DNA of 64,000 bases from Thalassotalea hakodatensis. Its GTDB lineage: Bacteria > Pseudomonadota > Gammaproteobacteria > Enterobacterales > Alteromonadaceae. The DNA lies in the NCBI RefSeq assembly GCF_030295995.1, contig NZ_AP027365.1, forward strand, positions 2,760,066 through 2,824,065, written 5' to 3'. Made by a program: the position numbers and the translations under genes. This document shows positions 29,330-39,613 of the stretch, piece by piece. How positions within the stretch are numbered: position 1 is the first letter of the stretch; each line of letters begins with the position of its first letter. The notes beneath the pieces are model-generated. The model had not been told where the DNA came from, ran no database searches, and saw only the letters and a program-made list of their open reading frames with translations.

Positions 29330-30181
29330 CTACAAATCTTCTGGTTGCTTATCTTTTTTATCTACTTCTTGCTGCTTCGGAGAGTTTTCTGTTTTATCAG
29401 TATTAAATTCCGCATCTTCATCATCTCCAACAACATGCTCTAATTTTAACTTTTTGACACTACGAATAGTTGTTATTGGTCCTGATGCCGCATATAAAAC
29501 AAATATTGCGCTGAGTAGTTCAGCTGGGCTCGCCGCCACAATAACAAAAACAAGTACAATGAGAAGCACAACGATAAAGTTAACTTTTCCTTTCCAGTCA
29601 ACTTCTTTAAAACTGTTATACCTAAAATTACTAACCATTAATAAACCAGCTGTTATGGTAATAAGACCCATAATGAATCCAATATCATGACCATTAATTT
29701 CATATTCGGTGCCCAACCAAACAAGGCTCGCTACCACTCCAGCAGCAGCGGGACTTGCTAAGCCTTGGAAGTACCTTTTGTCAGCAACGCCAACTTGAGT
29801 ATTAAAACGAGCAAGTCGTAATGCTGCCGCAGCAACAAAAACAAATGCAGCTAGCCAACCAAACTTACCCATACCTGACAACGCCCAATTATAAGCAACA
29901 AGACCTGGGGCGATACCAAATGAAACCATATCAGCCATACTATCGTATTCGGCCCCAAATTCACTTTGAGTATTTGTCATTCTTGCAACACGGCCATCTA
30001 AACCATCAAAAATCATCGCGATGAAAATAGCAATTGCAGCACTTTCAAAATGTCCATTCATTGATGAAACAACAGCAAAGAATCCTGAAAACAGACCCGC
30101 TGTGGTTAATAAGTTAGGTAGTAAATAAATCCCACGATTTGGGCTGTTTGATACCTTTTTATTTTCTGCCATGTTATTCAA
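29330..30181 (-). CDS. pssA: CDP-diacylglycerol-serine O-phosphatidyltransferase
   Basis: The 283-residue protein carries the CDP-alcohol phosphotransferase signature with Asp59, Asp62, Asp80 and Asp84 (DGLDGRVAR...GAEYDSMAD) and about eight membrane helices. It makes phosphatidylserine, the precursor of phosphatidylethanolamine, in the inner membrane. This is the membrane (Bacillus-like type II) form, not the PLD-like enzyme of E. coli. The last 45 residues are charged and probably disordered. ATG 30172 is an alternative start. Confidence 0.92.
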   Translation of the reverse strand: MNNMAENKKVSNSPNRGIYLLPNLLTTAGLFSGFFAVVSSMNGHFESAAIAIFIAMIFDGLDGRVARMTNTQSEFGAEYDSMADMVSFGIAPGLVAYNWALSGMGKFGWLAAFVFVAAAALRLARFNTQVGVADKRYFQGLASPAAAGVVASLVWLGTEYEINGHDIGFIMGLITITAGLLMVSNFRYNSFKEVDWKGKVNFIVVLLIVLVFVIVAASPAELLSAIFVLYAASGPITTIRSVKKLKLEHVVGDDEDAEFNTDKTENSPKQQEVDKKDKQPEDL

Positions 30182-30344
30182 TTGTCTCTTTTGTTAAATT
30201 CGCGGTAATTTAACATAACTCAATATCTAGTCCTATAATTAATTAGTTGAATATAGGAATTCCCTTTAACCATTTGTCAGTAGCAGCAGAAGTTGATATA
30301 ACCTGAACCAGCATAACGCGCATGAAATGGAGTACAGTAGTAGG

Positions 30345-30770
30345 ATGAAATTATTAATATTAACAATAACGACAGTGTTGTCGAGTACGCTAAGTTATGC
30401 GGACGATGTTATTGTATATCGATGGGTAGATAAAAATAATGTAGTACATTTTAGCCAACATCAACCAGAGCATAATAATTACACTGAGCTATCATTAGCC
30501 GCTATTCCACAATCAGTAAATACGCCCGAAGTTTCGAATACTACAGCCAATAAACCAAAGGCTAAAATAGCAAGTAACCCAAAAGTCGCAGAGAATGAAA
30601 CGGTAAATAAGTGTACTGAAGCTAAAGAAAATGTACACACCTTACAAAGTTATGACAATATCCAGTACACAGATGAAAATGGTGAACTAAAAGTACTTTC
30701 AAATAAAGAGAAAAGACAACAACTCGCCATAAATGAAAAGCAAGTCGAAGTTTACTGTGATATACCGTAA
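30345..30770 (+). CDS. DUF4124-domain secreted protein
   Basis: The 141-residue protein begins with a signal peptide (MKLLILTITTVLSSTLSYA) and then VYRWVDKNNVVHFSQHQPE, the DUF4124 motif in which a beta hairpin presents a W(V/T)D..G..H.S pattern. The rest is Lys/Glu-rich and ends with TDENGELKVLSNKEKRQQ, seen in other members. It is probably periplasmic; the function is unknown. I chose ATG 30345 for the signal peptide; an upstream in-frame ATG at 30327 is possible. Confidence 0.8.
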   Translation: MKLLILTITTVLSSTLSYADDVIVYRWVDKNNVVHFSQHQPEHNNYTELSLAAIPQSVNTPEVSNTTANKPKAKIASNPKVAENETVNKCTEAKENVHTLQSYDNIQYTDENGELKVLSNKEKRQQLAINEKQVEVYCDIP

Positions 30771-30778
30771 ACTTCGAC
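30744..30778. terminator. Hairpin at the convergent ends of the DUF4124 gene and clpB
   Basis: A perfect 12-bp stem GTCGAAGTTTAC / GTAAACTTCGAC with an 11-base loop includes the last codons and stop of the DUF4124 gene and lies 8 bases beyond the clpB stop. There is little T-run, so its strength as a terminator is uncertain. Confidence 0.6.
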
Positions 30779-30785
30779 AACGCGT

Positions 30786-33359
30786 TTAACTGTTAAATGT
30801 CAACTGCTGATCTTTAACGTCAATTTTAACTCTCTGAACGCCATCAAGTTCATTTGCTAATATTTTATGGGCAAGTGGGTTTTCTATTGATTGTTGAATC
30901 GCTCTTTTTAAAGGTCTAGCACCAAATAACGGATCAAAACCCGCTTCTGAAATTAACGATAAAGCTTGTTCGGATACCTCTAGACTAATATCTCTTTGTG
31001 CTAACCGAGTTGCCAACCCTTCTAATTGAATACTGGCTATTTGCTTTATTTGTTCTGATTGTAACGGATGGAAAACGACAGATTCATCAATACGATTAAT
31101 AAACTCAGGTTTAAAATGTTGCCCTACTTCATTCATCACCAAGGTTTTCATTTCACTATACTGGCTTTCATTATTTAAACTTTGAATAATGTCAGAACCA
31201 ATATTAGATGTCATGATGACAACAGTATTACGAAAATCAACCGTGCGCCCCTGTCCATCAGTTAAACGACCATCATCTAATACTTGCAGTAAAATGTTAA
31301 AGACATCTGGGTGCGCTTTTTCAATTTCATCAAGTAAAATAACTGAATAAGGTTTCCTTCTCACAGCTTCAGTTAGATAACCACCTTCTTCATAACCAAC
31401 ATAACCCGGAGGTGCACCAACTAAACGTGCTACTGAATGTTTCTCCATAAATTCAGACATATCAACACGGATCAATGCATCTTCACTATCAAACAAAAAA
31501 TGAGCAACAGCTTTGGTCAGCTCTGTTTTACCCACCCCAGTTGGACCTAAAAATAAGAATGAGCCTATTGGTTGATTAGGATCAGCTAAACCAGCTCTTG
31601 AACGTCGAATAGCATTTGAAACAGAGATAACTGCTTCTGATTGCCCAATAACACGCTTATGTAAATCGTCTTCCATGTATAATAACTTATCGCGCTCTTC
31701 TTCGAGCATTTTTGATACAGGTATTCCAGTAGAACGGCTTAAAACATCAGCAATTTCTACATCAGTCACCTTATTTTTTAACAAGCTCATTTCTTGCATT
31801 TCAGCTTGAGAAGCTAAATCAAGTTGCTTTTCTAAATCAGGGATGCGGCTATATTGCAACTCTGCCATTTTATTTAAATCGCCATTGCGCCTTGCTGCAT
31901 CTAAATCAATTCTTGCTTGCTCTAAATCACCTTTTATCGCTTGTGTACCATGAATAGCAGCCTTTTCAGATGTCCATACTTCATCAAGCTCATGGTACTT
32001 ACTTTCGAAGTCGACCAACTGTTCTTGAATTAACGTTAAACGTTTTACTGTTGCGTCATCACTTTCATCTTCCAGGGATTTTGCTTCAAGCTTTAGTTGA
32101 ATAATTTTTCTTTCCAGTCGATCAAGCTCTTCTGGTTTTGAATCCATTTGCAATCGTATGCTCGATGCTGATTCATCAATTAAATCAATCGCTTTATCTG
32201 GTAATTGACGATCGCTAATATAACGGTGTGATAAACTCGCCGCGGCAACTATGGCAGGATCTGTAATTTCAACATTATGATGTAATTCATAGCGCTCTTT
32301 TAAACCACGCAAGATTGCGATGGTGTCTTCCACGCTCGGTTCTTCAACTAATACTTTTTGAAAGCGACGTTCTAAGGCAGCGTCTTTTTCAATATATTGA
32401 CGATATTCATCTAACGTTGTTGCGCCAACGCAATGTAACTCGCCACGCGCTAGTGCAGGTTTTAACATATTACCTGCATCCATTGCCCCATCGGATTTAC
32501 CAGCTCCCACCATGGTATGCAATTCATCAATAAATAGGATGATTTGACCTTCTTCTTTCGCTAAATCATTGAGAACAGCTTTTAATCGCTCTTCAAATTC
32601 ACCGCGGTATTTTGCACCAGCAACTAAAGCGCCCATGTCTAATGATAAAACGCGTTTATTTTTCAAGCCTTCGGGTACTTCATGATCAACAATACGCTGT
32701 GCTAACCCTTCAACTATCGCTGTTTTACCTACACCTGGTTGACCAATCAACACAGGATTGTTTTTTGTACGTCGCTGTAATACTTGAATAGTGCGACGTA
32801 TTTCATCATCTCGACCGATAACAGGATCTAGCTTACCTTCTGTTGCGCGAGCGGTTACATCTACGGTGTACTTTTCTAGCACTTGTCTAACGTCTTCGGC
32901 ATTTTGATCGTTAACACTTTGACCACCGCGAATATGTGTAATAGCATCTTTGATACGTTGTTCCGTCGCACCTAAAGACTTTAAAATTTGACCAAGCTTG
33001 CCTTTATCTTCTAAAGCAGCTAGCAAAAATATTTCTGAAGAAATATATTGATCACCCAACTTTTGGGCATATTTATCACACAAGTTAAGAATATTGGCCA
33101 TTGCAGAAGATAATTGTACATCACCACCGGTACCTGATACCTGTGATAACGAAGCAATAACCTCTTCAACTTGACTTCGTAACGAATAAATATCAATACC
33201 GGCACTTTTTAACAGTGGAATTGTGCTGCTATTATTTTGATTAAATAATGCAAGCATTAAATGAGAAGGTTCTATAAATTGATGATCTTTACCTAACGCA
33301 ATTGATTGTGCGTCTGATATAGCCACTTGAAAAGTTTGGGTAAAACGGTCTAATCGCAT
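30786..33359 (-). CDS. clpB: ATP-dependent disaggregase ClpB
   Basis: The 857-residue protein, the same length as E. coli ClpB, has the Clp N-domain repeats (about 1-145), a first AAA+ module with GQPGVGKTA, a coiled-coil M domain (about 410-525) and a second AAA+ module with GPTGVGKTE and a [11 protein letters not shown] Walker B. With DnaK it dissolves protein aggregates after heat stress. A sigma-32 promoter lies upstream. It belongs to the conserved bamD/rluD-pgeF-clpB arrangement. Confidence 0.97.
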   Translation of the reverse strand: MRLDRFTQTFQVAISDAQSIALGKDHQFIEPSHLMLALFNQNNSSTIPLLKSAGIDIYSLRSQVEEVIASLSQVSGTGGDVQLSSAMANILNLCDKYAQKLGDQYISSEIFLLAALEDKGKLGQILKSLGATEQRIKDAITHIRGGQSVNDQNAEDVRQVLEKYTVDVTARATEGKLDPVIGRDDEIRRTIQVLQRRTKNNPVLIGQPGVGKTAIVEGLAQRIVDHEVPEGLKNKRVLSLDMGALVAGAKYRGEFEERLKAVLNDLAKEEGQIILFIDELHTMVGAGKSDGAMDAGNMLKPALARGELHCVGATTLDEYRQYIEKDAALERRFQKVLVEEPSVEDTIAILRGLKERYELHHNVEITDPAIVAAASLSHRYISDRQLPDKAIDLIDESASSIRLQMDSKPEELDRLERKIIQLKLEAKSLEDESDDATVKRLTLIQEQLVDFESKYHELDEVWTSEKAAIHGTQAIKGDLEQARIDLDAARRNGDLNKMAELQYSRIPDLEKQLDLASQAEMQEMSLLKNKVTDVEIADVLSRSTGIPVSKMLEEERDKLLYMEDDLHKRVIGQSEAVISVSNAIRRSRAGLADPNQPIGSFLFLGPTGVGKTELTKAVAHFLFDSEDALIRVDMSEFMEKHSVARLVGAPPGYVGYEEGGYLTEAVRRKPYSVILLDEIEKAHPDVFNILLQVLDDGRLTDGQGRTVDFRNTVVIMTSNIGSDIIQSLNNESQYSEMKTLVMNEVGQHFKPEFINRIDESVVFHPLQSEQIKQIASIQLEGLATRLAQRDISLEVSEQALSLISEAGFDPLFGARPLKRAIQQSIENPLAHKILANELDGVQRVKIDVKDQQLTFNS

Positions 33360-33414
33360 ATCAATACTCCTACTGCCATATTACTGGTCTTACAATTGTT
33401 TCTGATAATAAGTT

Positions 33415-33438
33415 ATGGGCTTTTTAATATTTTTCAAG
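33415..33438 (-). promoter_or_regulatory. Predicted heat-shock (sigma-32) promoter of clpB
   Basis: On the minus strand CTTGAAA (33438-33432) and GCCCATAA are separated by about 12 bases, matching the sigma-32 consensus CTTGAA / CCCCAT. The site is 56 to 80 bases upstream of the clpB start. Confidence 0.75.
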
Positions 33439-33504
33439 TAAATAGACACTAACAAATAACATTAGAAAACAATTAACAAATCGAGTCTATCTTGCTAATT
33501 GTCA

Positions 33505-34266
33505 TCAGTGATTGATCGCAATAACAGAAACCATACGGCCTGTTTTATTTTCTCTACGGTATGAATAGTATTTATTAGTTTGTTGAAACGTGCATTCATC
33601 TAATATGTGAATATTCGTGACACCTTGCTTTTGCAATAAATACTGAGCAATTAATGTTAAATCTGCATGCCAACGTTGCTGGTACTTTTTAAAACAAACA
33701 ACTAACTCAGCATCAATAGTCAAGAACGCCTCTCTTACTTCATCGCCGATTTCAAAGGCTGCTTGTCCAATACAAGGCCCAAGCCATACCTGCAAATCAG
33801 CAATTGGGCTAGATAGTTCATTTAATGTATTAGCAATTATATTAGCAGCAAGCGGACGCCAACCTGCATGAATAGCCGCTACCTCTTTTCCATGCTTGTC
33901 GCTTATTAAAATAGGGAGGCAATCAGCAGTCATGATTGCTAACGCAATATTTTTCTGGCGAGTTACCATCGCATCGGCAATAAGTGGCTTATCACTAACA
34001 GCACTTATCGTGACAACTTTATTACTATGGACTTGCTCTAACCATTGAATTTGAGTCTGATTGTTAAAGCACCCTGAGAGTATAGTCCTGTTCTTGAGAA
34101 CTTGTTGATAGTCGTCATCAACATGCAAAGCAAGATTAAAACTATCGAATGGGCTTCTACTTTGACAATTTATATCGGGAGAGAGTCGCGATGTTTGTAC
34201 CGCGACAATATTTTTGATACCAAAATGAATACGTTCAATGGCTTTTTTAGTATTCATCTCGTGCAT
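33505..34266 (-). CDS. pgeF: Peptidoglycan editing factor PgeF (YfiH, laccase-domain family)
   Basis: The 253-residue protein has the YfiH/DUF152 metal-binding motifs: ADCLPILI, VAAIHAGWRPLAANII and GPCIGQAAFEIGDEV, whose His and Cys residues form the active site. PgeF removes wrongly incorporated L-Ser from peptidoglycan precursors; family members were earlier named polyphenol oxidase. The start overlaps the end of rluD by 20 bases; a second ATG at 34257 is possible. The upstream gene rluD and downstream gene clpB match the order in E. coli. Confidence 0.92.
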   Translation of the reverse strand: MHEMNTKKAIERIHFGIKNIVAVQTSRLSPDINCQSRSPFDSFNLALHVDDDYQQVLKNRTILSGCFNNQTQIQWLEQVHSNKVVTISAVSDKPLIADAMVTRQKNIALAIMTADCLPILISDKHGKEVAAIHAGWRPLAANIIANTLNELSSPIADLQVWLGPCIGQAAFEIGDEVREAFLTIDAELVVCFKKYQQRWHADLTLIAQYLLQKQGVTNIHILDECTFQQTNKYYSYRRENKTGRMVSVIAINH

Positions 34267-35221
34267 TTAGTTTAGTATCTTCTCTGAATATATCTGTTAA
34301 CGCGACCATATCATCGGGAATATCGGCAGTCCACTTCATTAACTCCCCTGTAATTGGGTGGTATAAAGACAACATTGCAGCATGTAGAGCTTGTCTTTTG
34401 AAGCTTCGTAACACAGAACGTAGTTCTTCAGTTGCATTTTTAGGAGGACGTGGACGACCACCGTAAACAGGATCACCCACTAATGGGTGTGTTATATGCG
34501 CCATATGAACACGAATTTGATGCGTGCGCCCAGTTTCTAAGCGAAGTCGTAAACGTGTATGTTCTCGGAACTTTTCCATCACACGGTAATGTGTTACTGA
34601 AGGTCTGCCTGATATAGTCACGGCCATATGAGTGCGCTTACTTGGATGTCTACCAATTGGCTCATCAACAACACCACCTGCGGTCATTACACCATTTGCT
34701 ATGGCTTCATATTCTCGGGTGATCTCTCGCCTTTGCAAAGCATCAACTAAACGCGTTTGTGCTTCAATGGTTTTTGCCACCACCATTAATCCGGTAGTGT
34801 CTTTATCTAAACGATGCACAATACCTGCACGCGGCACTACATCAACTTCTGGGCAATGATGAAGCAATGCATTAAGTATTGTGCTATCTGGATTACCAGC
34901 ACCCGGGTGCACCACTAAATCAGCCGGTTTGTTGATCACTAAAATATCATCGTCTTCGTAAACTATGTTTAAAGGAATATTTTGTGCTTCAAAGCGTGCT
35001 TCTGCTTCAATTTCGGTGTTAATCGCTACGACTTCCCCACCGTACATTTTTTCTCTGGCTTTTGTTAACACTTCGCCGTTAACAGACACGTCCCCCGCTA
35101 ATATCCACTCTTTTAATCGAGATCTAGAATATTCAGGGAACATTTCTGCTAACGCTTGGTCAAATCGCTTGCCTAACAATGTGTCAGGAACGGTTTCTTG
35201 ATGTTGAATTTTCTCAGCCAT
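34247..35221 (-). CDS. rluD: 23S rRNA pseudouridine(1911/1915/1917) synthase RluD
   Basis: The 324-residue protein has an N-terminal S4 RNA-binding domain (about residues 18-75) and the RluA catalytic motif HRLDKDTTGLMVVAKT with Asp139, the same number as in E. coli RluD. It makes three pseudouridines in helix 69 of 23S rRNA, needed for full ribosome function. It starts the rluD-pgeF-clpB run and is divergent from bamD, 159 bases away. Confidence 0.95.
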   Translation of the reverse strand: MAEKIQHQETVPDTLLGKRFDQALAEMFPEYSRSRLKEWILAGDVSVNGEVLTKAREKMYGGEVVAINTEIEAEARFEAQNIPLNIVYEDDDILVINKPADLVVHPGAGNPDSTILNALLHHCPEVDVVPRAGIVHRLDKDTTGLMVVAKTIEAQTRLVDALQRREITREYEAIANGVMTAGGVVDEPIGRHPSKRTHMAVTISGRPSVTHYRVMEKFREHTRLRLRLETGRTHQIRVHMAHITHPLVGDPVYGGRPRPPKNATEELRSVLRSFKRQALHAAMLSLYHPITGELMKWTADIPDDMVALTDIFREDTKLNARDEY

Positions 35222-35380
35222 GAATTTCTCTGTGAATTAGCACTGTGCAAGGATAAAATGCTAGGTTAGAATGCATGATATTATTTTACCTGTTTGAAGT
35301 GGTAATTACATTAAGTAATTATCTTCATGTGGTATTTTTGTAATTAAAATTAATAAATAAAAGTAGTGATAACAAGGTCT

Positions 35381-36142
35381 ATGGACAAATTGACAATTAA
35401 AACAGTATTTTTCGCCAGCTTTCTTTTTCTAGTAGGTTGTTCTTCTTCAGAGGTTTCAGAAATAGATAAAGTACCTGATAAATCGGCGCAAGCACTTTTT
35501 GTAGATGCTCGTGAAGCGCTCGATAATGGCCTTTATAAAAAAGCGATACAAATTTTATCCGCTATTGATTCTCGTTTCCCTTTTGGTCCAATATCACACC
35601 AAGTTCAATTAGATCTTATCTATGCTTATTACAAAAGTGGTGATGTTGCACAAGGTATAGCTTTAGCTGATAGGTTCCTTAAACTAAATCCTAATCATGC
35701 TAATGTTGACTATGTTTATTACATGAGAGCATTGATAAACTTAACAACAGAAACAAATTTGTTTCAAGACATCGTTGGAATTGATCGTTCCGACAGAGAT
35801 CCTACCGCATCAAGAAGTGCCTTTAGTGATTTAAAAACCTTGATCACTGAATTTCCAGAAAGTAAATATGCTGCTGACGCAAGAAAACGCATGATTGCAA
35901 TTAAATCACGCTTAGCACAATACGAGTTAGCCGTTGCTAAATTTTACTTAAAGCGTGAAGCGTATGCTTCAGCAGCTAACCGTGGCCGATACATTATTGA
36001 ATATTACTCGCCAAGTAATGAAGTAGAACAAGCATTAGAAATTATGGTTGAGTGCTACGATAAAATGGGCTTAGAAGATTTAAAGACCAATGCTATGCAA
36101 GTGTTAGCAGCAAATTATCCAGACAACTATTTAGTTAAATAA
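35381..36142 (+). CDS. bamD: Outer membrane assembly lipoprotein BamD
   Basis: The 253-residue protein has a lipoprotein signal with lipobox LVGC (Cys20) and a series of TPR-like helices typical of BamD (DAREALDNGLYKKAIQIL, DSRFPFGPISHQVQLDLIYAYYK, FIELNP-like RFLKLNPNHANVDYVYYMRAL). BamD is the essential partner of BamA in outer membrane beta-barrel insertion. I chose ATG 35381, with AAGG four bases upstream; a GTG at 35366 would lengthen the signal. Divergent from rluD as in E. coli. Confidence 0.95.
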   Translation: MDKLTIKTVFFASFLFLVGCSSSEVSEIDKVPDKSAQALFVDAREALDNGLYKKAIQILSAIDSRFPFGPISHQVQLDLIYAYYKSGDVAQGIALADRFLKLNPNHANVDYVYYMRALINLTTETNLFQDIVGIDRSDRDPTASRSAFSDLKTLITEFPESKYAADARKRMIAIKSRLAQYELAVAKFYLKREAYASAANRGRYIIEYYSPSNEVEQALEIMVECYDKMGLEDLKTNAMQVLAANYPDNYLVK

Positions 36143-36169
36143 GTAAAAGGGCTAAAGGCCCTTTTACTT
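36141..36169. terminator. Bidirectional terminator between bamD and glnB
   Basis: A 12-bp stem AAGTAAAAGGGC / GCCCTTTTACTT with a 5-base loop and T-rich flanks on both strands begins at the bamD stop. Confidence 0.85.
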
Positions 36170-36173
36170 TAGT

Positions 36174-36584
<411 letters not shown>

Positions 36585-36664
36585 AAATAAACACAGTAAA
36601 ATAATAGAATTTTTTGTTACACTTACTTCGTTTTTTTATGAAGTAATATCAATTGGGAAACAGA

Positions 36665-37498
36665 ATGAATCCGAAAGACATCATCAACGAAATGAAAGTG
36701 TTACCGGTTATTGACGTGCAATTTGAAATTAACCGAAGAGTAAACTTTATTAAAAGCCAATTAATCAATTCAGGGTTAACGCATATAGTGTTGGGTATCA
36801 GTGGTGGTGTAGATTCTTCAACTTGTGGAAAATTAGCGCAACTTGCCGTAGATGAATTAAACACTGAAACGAACAAAAATTATCAATTTATTGCAGTGCG
36901 TTTACCCTATGAAACTCAAGCAGATGAAGACGAGGCACAATTAGCCCTCAACTTCATTCAACCTAGCCATTGTTTAACCGCAAATGTACAGCCAGGAGCT
37001 GAAGGTATTCACCATGAAATTACCACAGCACTTGACTCAGCAGGTATTCTTAAAACCAATGAACACGCTCTAGATTTTTCAAAAGGTAATGTTAAAGCCA
37101 GAACCCGTATGGTAATGCAATATCATATCGCTGGTATATTAGGTGGATTAGTTATCGGTACAGATCATTCTGCAGAAAATATCACTGGCTTTTTTACCAA
37201 ATGGGGAGATGGGGCTTGCGATCTTGCTCCACTTTTTGGCTTATCTAAACGTCAAGTAAGAGCTCTTGCAGAAACATTAGGTGCGCCTGATGTGCTTATC
37301 CATAAAGCACCAACTGCAGATCTTGAGGAATTAAACCCAGGTAAGAAAGACGAAGATGCACTTGGCATTACATACGATCAACTAGACGATTTTTTAGAAA
37401 GTAAAACGGTTGCTCCTCACGTGAGTGAAAAGATTATTAATATTTATTTGAAAACTCAACACAAAAGAGCTGCTATACCTACAATATACGATAAATAA
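36665..37498 (+). CDS. nadE: Ammonia-dependent NAD(+) synthetase
   Basis: The 277-residue protein has the ATP pyrophosphatase loop SGGVDSST (46-53) and the NadE pattern [19 protein letters not shown] and [17 protein letters not shown]. It forms NAD from nicotinate adenine dinucleotide, ATP and ammonia; without a glutaminase domain it is the ammonia-dependent form. Length is close to E. coli NadE (275). I chose ATG 36665; the TTG at 36653 would add four residues. The gene shares its upstream region with glnB. Confidence 0.95.
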   Translation: MNPKDIINEMKVLPVIDVQFEINRRVNFIKSQLINSGLTHIVLGISGGVDSSTCGKLAQLAVDELNTETNKNYQFIAVRLPYETQADEDEAQLALNFIQPSHCLTANVQPGAEGIHHEITTALDSAGILKTNEHALDFSKGNVKARTRMVMQYHIAGILGGLVIGTDHSAENITGFFTKWGDGACDLAPLFGLSKRQVRALAETLGAPDVLIHKAPTADLEELNPGKKDEDALGITYDQLDDFLESKTVAPHVSEKIINIYLKTQHKRAAIPTIYDK

Positions 37499-37561
37499 TT
37501 GGCGTAAATTACTAGGTGCGCTATACCTTATTACGACTATTCACACTACAAGGATGTAGAA

Positions 37562-38122
37562 ATGAACGTTCGTATCCAAGGATTTTCTTTAATTGAGCTA
37601 TTAATAACAATCGCAATGTTGTGCGTGATCATCACAATAGCCGTACCAAGTTTCACTGAATTTATTATTCGTAACCGTGTTGATAATGAAATTTATCGTC
37701 TATCTAAATTACTACAAGTTGCACGTAACTATGCAATACATTATGGTACTCCCGTAACGGTTTGCCCTCTTAACAATGGCCGTTGTGATCATTCATGGTC
37801 AGAATCTTTAAGTGTTTTTACCGATAATAATAACAATAAAACCTTCGAACCGTCCTTAAACGAACAATTGCTTGCCAGTAAACCCGAAGTTATAACTGGT
37901 GATAAAATCAAGTATGCTCAAGGTAGAAATGGCGTAACTTATGGCCCTACGGGGCATTTAACAGGTTGGGGGCAAAACGGCACATTTAAGTATTGTCCCG
38001 AAAAGCATTTTGATAAAGCCCGAGGTATCATTGTGGCAACATCTGGACGCATATACCAAACCTTTCAATCATCGCTTGGTAAAGAACAAACTCGTTCATA
38101 TCGATACCTTCAATGTAATTAA
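37562..38122 (+). CDS. fimT: Type IV pilus minor pseudopilin, FimT/GspH type (copy 1)
   Basis: The 186-residue protein has a class III prepilin signal MNVRIQG-FSLIELLITIAM, cleaved after Gly7 with Glu12 at mature position 5, and the GspH/FimT domain. The segment VTVCPLNNGRCDHSWSESLSVF with two Cys and a Trp is typical of FimT, which helps DNA binding and pilus assembly in some species. It lies 63 bases after nadE. The next gene is a paralogue with the same layout. Confidence 0.85.
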   Translation: MNVRIQGFSLIELLITIAMLCVIITIAVPSFTEFIIRNRVDNEIYRLSKLLQVARNYAIHYGTPVTVCPLNNGRCDHSWSESLSVFTDNNNNKTFEPSLNEQLLASKPEVITGDKIKYAQGRNGVTYGPTGHLTGWGQNGTFKYCPEKHFDKARGIIVATSGRIYQTFQSSLGKEQTRSYRYLQCN

Positions 38123-38221
38123 TAAAATAAAAGATTTTTATTAATTGGTTATTTAATAAACTAGCTGAATATCCAATTCAATGGTATAAATGAAGTAATG
38201 TGGCTTGAAGGAAAACGCAGT

Positions 38222-38800
38222 ATGAAGCAACTAACTAAACGCGTGATGTCGAACAAATATAATGCCGGCTTTACCATGATAGAGTTATTAGTCACAGTAA
38301 CTATACTTGGTATTGCGTCAATCATTGCGATACCGGCGTTAAATCAGTTTATCATTAAAAATAAAACTGACAATGAAGCAATTTCTTTACAACGCTTTGT
38401 TCTAACAGCTCGCAATGCTGCTATCAATTCAGGTCAGCAAGTGACCATTTGCCCGTTAAATGCCGGCACTTGCACAAATGATTGGAGTAAAGATATCAGT
38501 ATGTTTATTAATACCACAGATCCAAGTAAGTACGATGCTGCAGCGGAAACAATGGTTAAAGTAAAAGATCAAATATCATCAGATGATAAGTTGCTTTTTA
38601 ATGATGGTGCTACCCTTATCTATTCCCCTACAGGTCGTTTAGTAAATGGCAGGAATATTTCCTTAATTTACTGCCCTAAAGATCATCACAGTATGGCCAG
38701 AGGGGTCACTATCTCACTCTCAGGACGAGCATATATTACACAAGATACTGATAATGATAATAAAGATGAAGATAGGGCCGGAAATGAGTTAAATTGTTAA
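38222..38800 (+). CDS. Type IV pilus minor pseudopilin, FimT/GspH type (copy 2)
   Basis: The 192-residue protein has the prepilin cleavage site NAG-FTMIELLVTVTILG (cut after Gly16, Glu21 at mature position 5). Its VTICPLNAGTCTNDWSKDISMFI and SPTGRLVNGRNISLIYCPKDHHSMARGVTISLSGR blocks line up with copy 1, so the pair arose by tandem duplication. I chose ATG 38222, with AAGGA about nine bases upstream, over ATG 38198. It converges on the tapY2-like gene. Confidence 0.85.
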   Translation: MKQLTKRVMSNKYNAGFTMIELLVTVTILGIASIIAIPALNQFIIKNKTDNEAISLQRFVLTARNAAINSGQQVTICPLNAGTCTNDWSKDISMFINTTDPSKYDAAAETMVKVKDQISSDDKLLFNDGATLIYSPTGRLVNGRNISLIYCPKDHHSMARGVTISLSGRAYITQDTDNDNKDEDRAGNELNC

Positions 38801-38830
38801 TTCATGTATTTAAGATGCTTAATAAAGCTA

Positions 38831-38849
38831 AGCAAAAACGCTTTTTGCT
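38831..38849. terminator. Bidirectional terminator between the FimT pair and the pilin operon
   Basis: AGCAAAAA / TTTTTGCT form an 8-bp stem around CGC, followed by CAGCTTTT on the plus strand; it lies between two convergent transcription units. Confidence 0.6.
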
Positions 38850-38869
38850 CAGCTTTTAGCACTACAGCG

Positions 38870-39187
38870 TTATTTAATCTGAGATTTTTCCAAATGTCGC
38901 GCTCTCCCAGCTTTAAAAGCATCATCATTAGGTAAACATTCAAACACTTTATGCACTGTACTAAATCCTCGGTGCCCTGATACGCGAATATTTCTACCTG
39001 ATAGCCGATCAGCAAGTGATGATAACTGTTCCTCTTTAATCGTCACTTTATGAATGGTACGTTGACCACCTAATACTTCAACGTAACATTTAGCCAACAT
39101 TTTATCACTAACTAAGTGACTACCTTCTTGCGCTAATGCACTCGTTGAAACAATAAATGCGGTATAAAACCATAGCGTTTTTTTCAT
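38870..39187 (-). CDS. Small secreted protein at the end of the pil operon, possibly TapY2-like
   Basis: The 105-residue protein has a signal peptide (MKKTLWFYTAFIVSTSALA) and two Cys residues (KCYVEVLGG and VFECLPND) that may form a disulfide. The order secreted Cys pair, GG turn and VHKVFEC recalls small TapY2-type proteins encoded next to pilE in Shewanella and relatives, but the match is by memory and weak. It is the last gene of the pilV-pilE run, 18 bases after pilE. Probably periplasmic; function unknown. Confidence 0.6.
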   Translation of the reverse strand: MKKTLWFYTAFIVSTSALAQEGSHLVSDKMLAKCYVEVLGGQRTIHKVTIKEEQLSSLADRLSGRNIRVSGHRGFSTVHKVFECLPNDDAFKAGRARHLEKSQIK

Positions 39188-39205
39188 TTTGTCTCTCCTC
39201 GCATG

Positions 39206-39613
39206 CTATTTTTCCCAGCAACCTGAAGTAGGAGTTTTAACCCCAACCTCATTTATGGTCATTATTTTACACGCAGTATCATTTACTTGAGTTGACTTCG
39301 CTGTTGCCGTTAAAATGAAAGTGTCGCCAGCAACCGTTGCGTCAATGCTATAATTTCCATTTTCTGTGATAAATGGATCAGCACTCATTCCTAAATCTGT
39401 CATGTCAGCAGTATAGGCTCTTGTATCAACATAGACCTGCTCTTGAAGGTTTGCCAGTCTCAGCAACTCTCTTTGCCCCTCACTTCGATTACCTTGCAAC
39501 ACAAAGCTATTGTATGACGGATAAGCAACTGCAGCTAAAATACCAATAATAGCGACCACTAAAAGCAGCTCAATGATAGTAAAGCCCTGTTTTTGCTTAA
39601 CATATTTCCTCAT
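39206..39613 (-). CDS. pilE: Type IV pilus pilin-like protein PilE
   Basis: The 135-residue prepilin has a short leader MRKYVKQKQG cut before FTIIELLLVVAIIGILAAVAYP (Glu15 at mature position 5) and a Cys pair near the C-terminus (DTACK...SGCWEK) that would form the D-region disulfide. It fits the PilE minor pilin that ends the pilVWXY1E operon. Its ATG overlaps the pilY1 stop by one base (TAATG), so the two are translationally coupled. Confidence 0.9.
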   Translation of the reverse strand: MRKYVKQKQGFTIIELLLVVAIIGILAAVAYPSYNSFVLQGNRSEGQRELLRLANLQEQVYVDTRAYTADMTDLGMSADPFITENGNYSIDATVAGDTFILTATAKSTQVNDTACKIMTINEVGVKTPTSGCWEK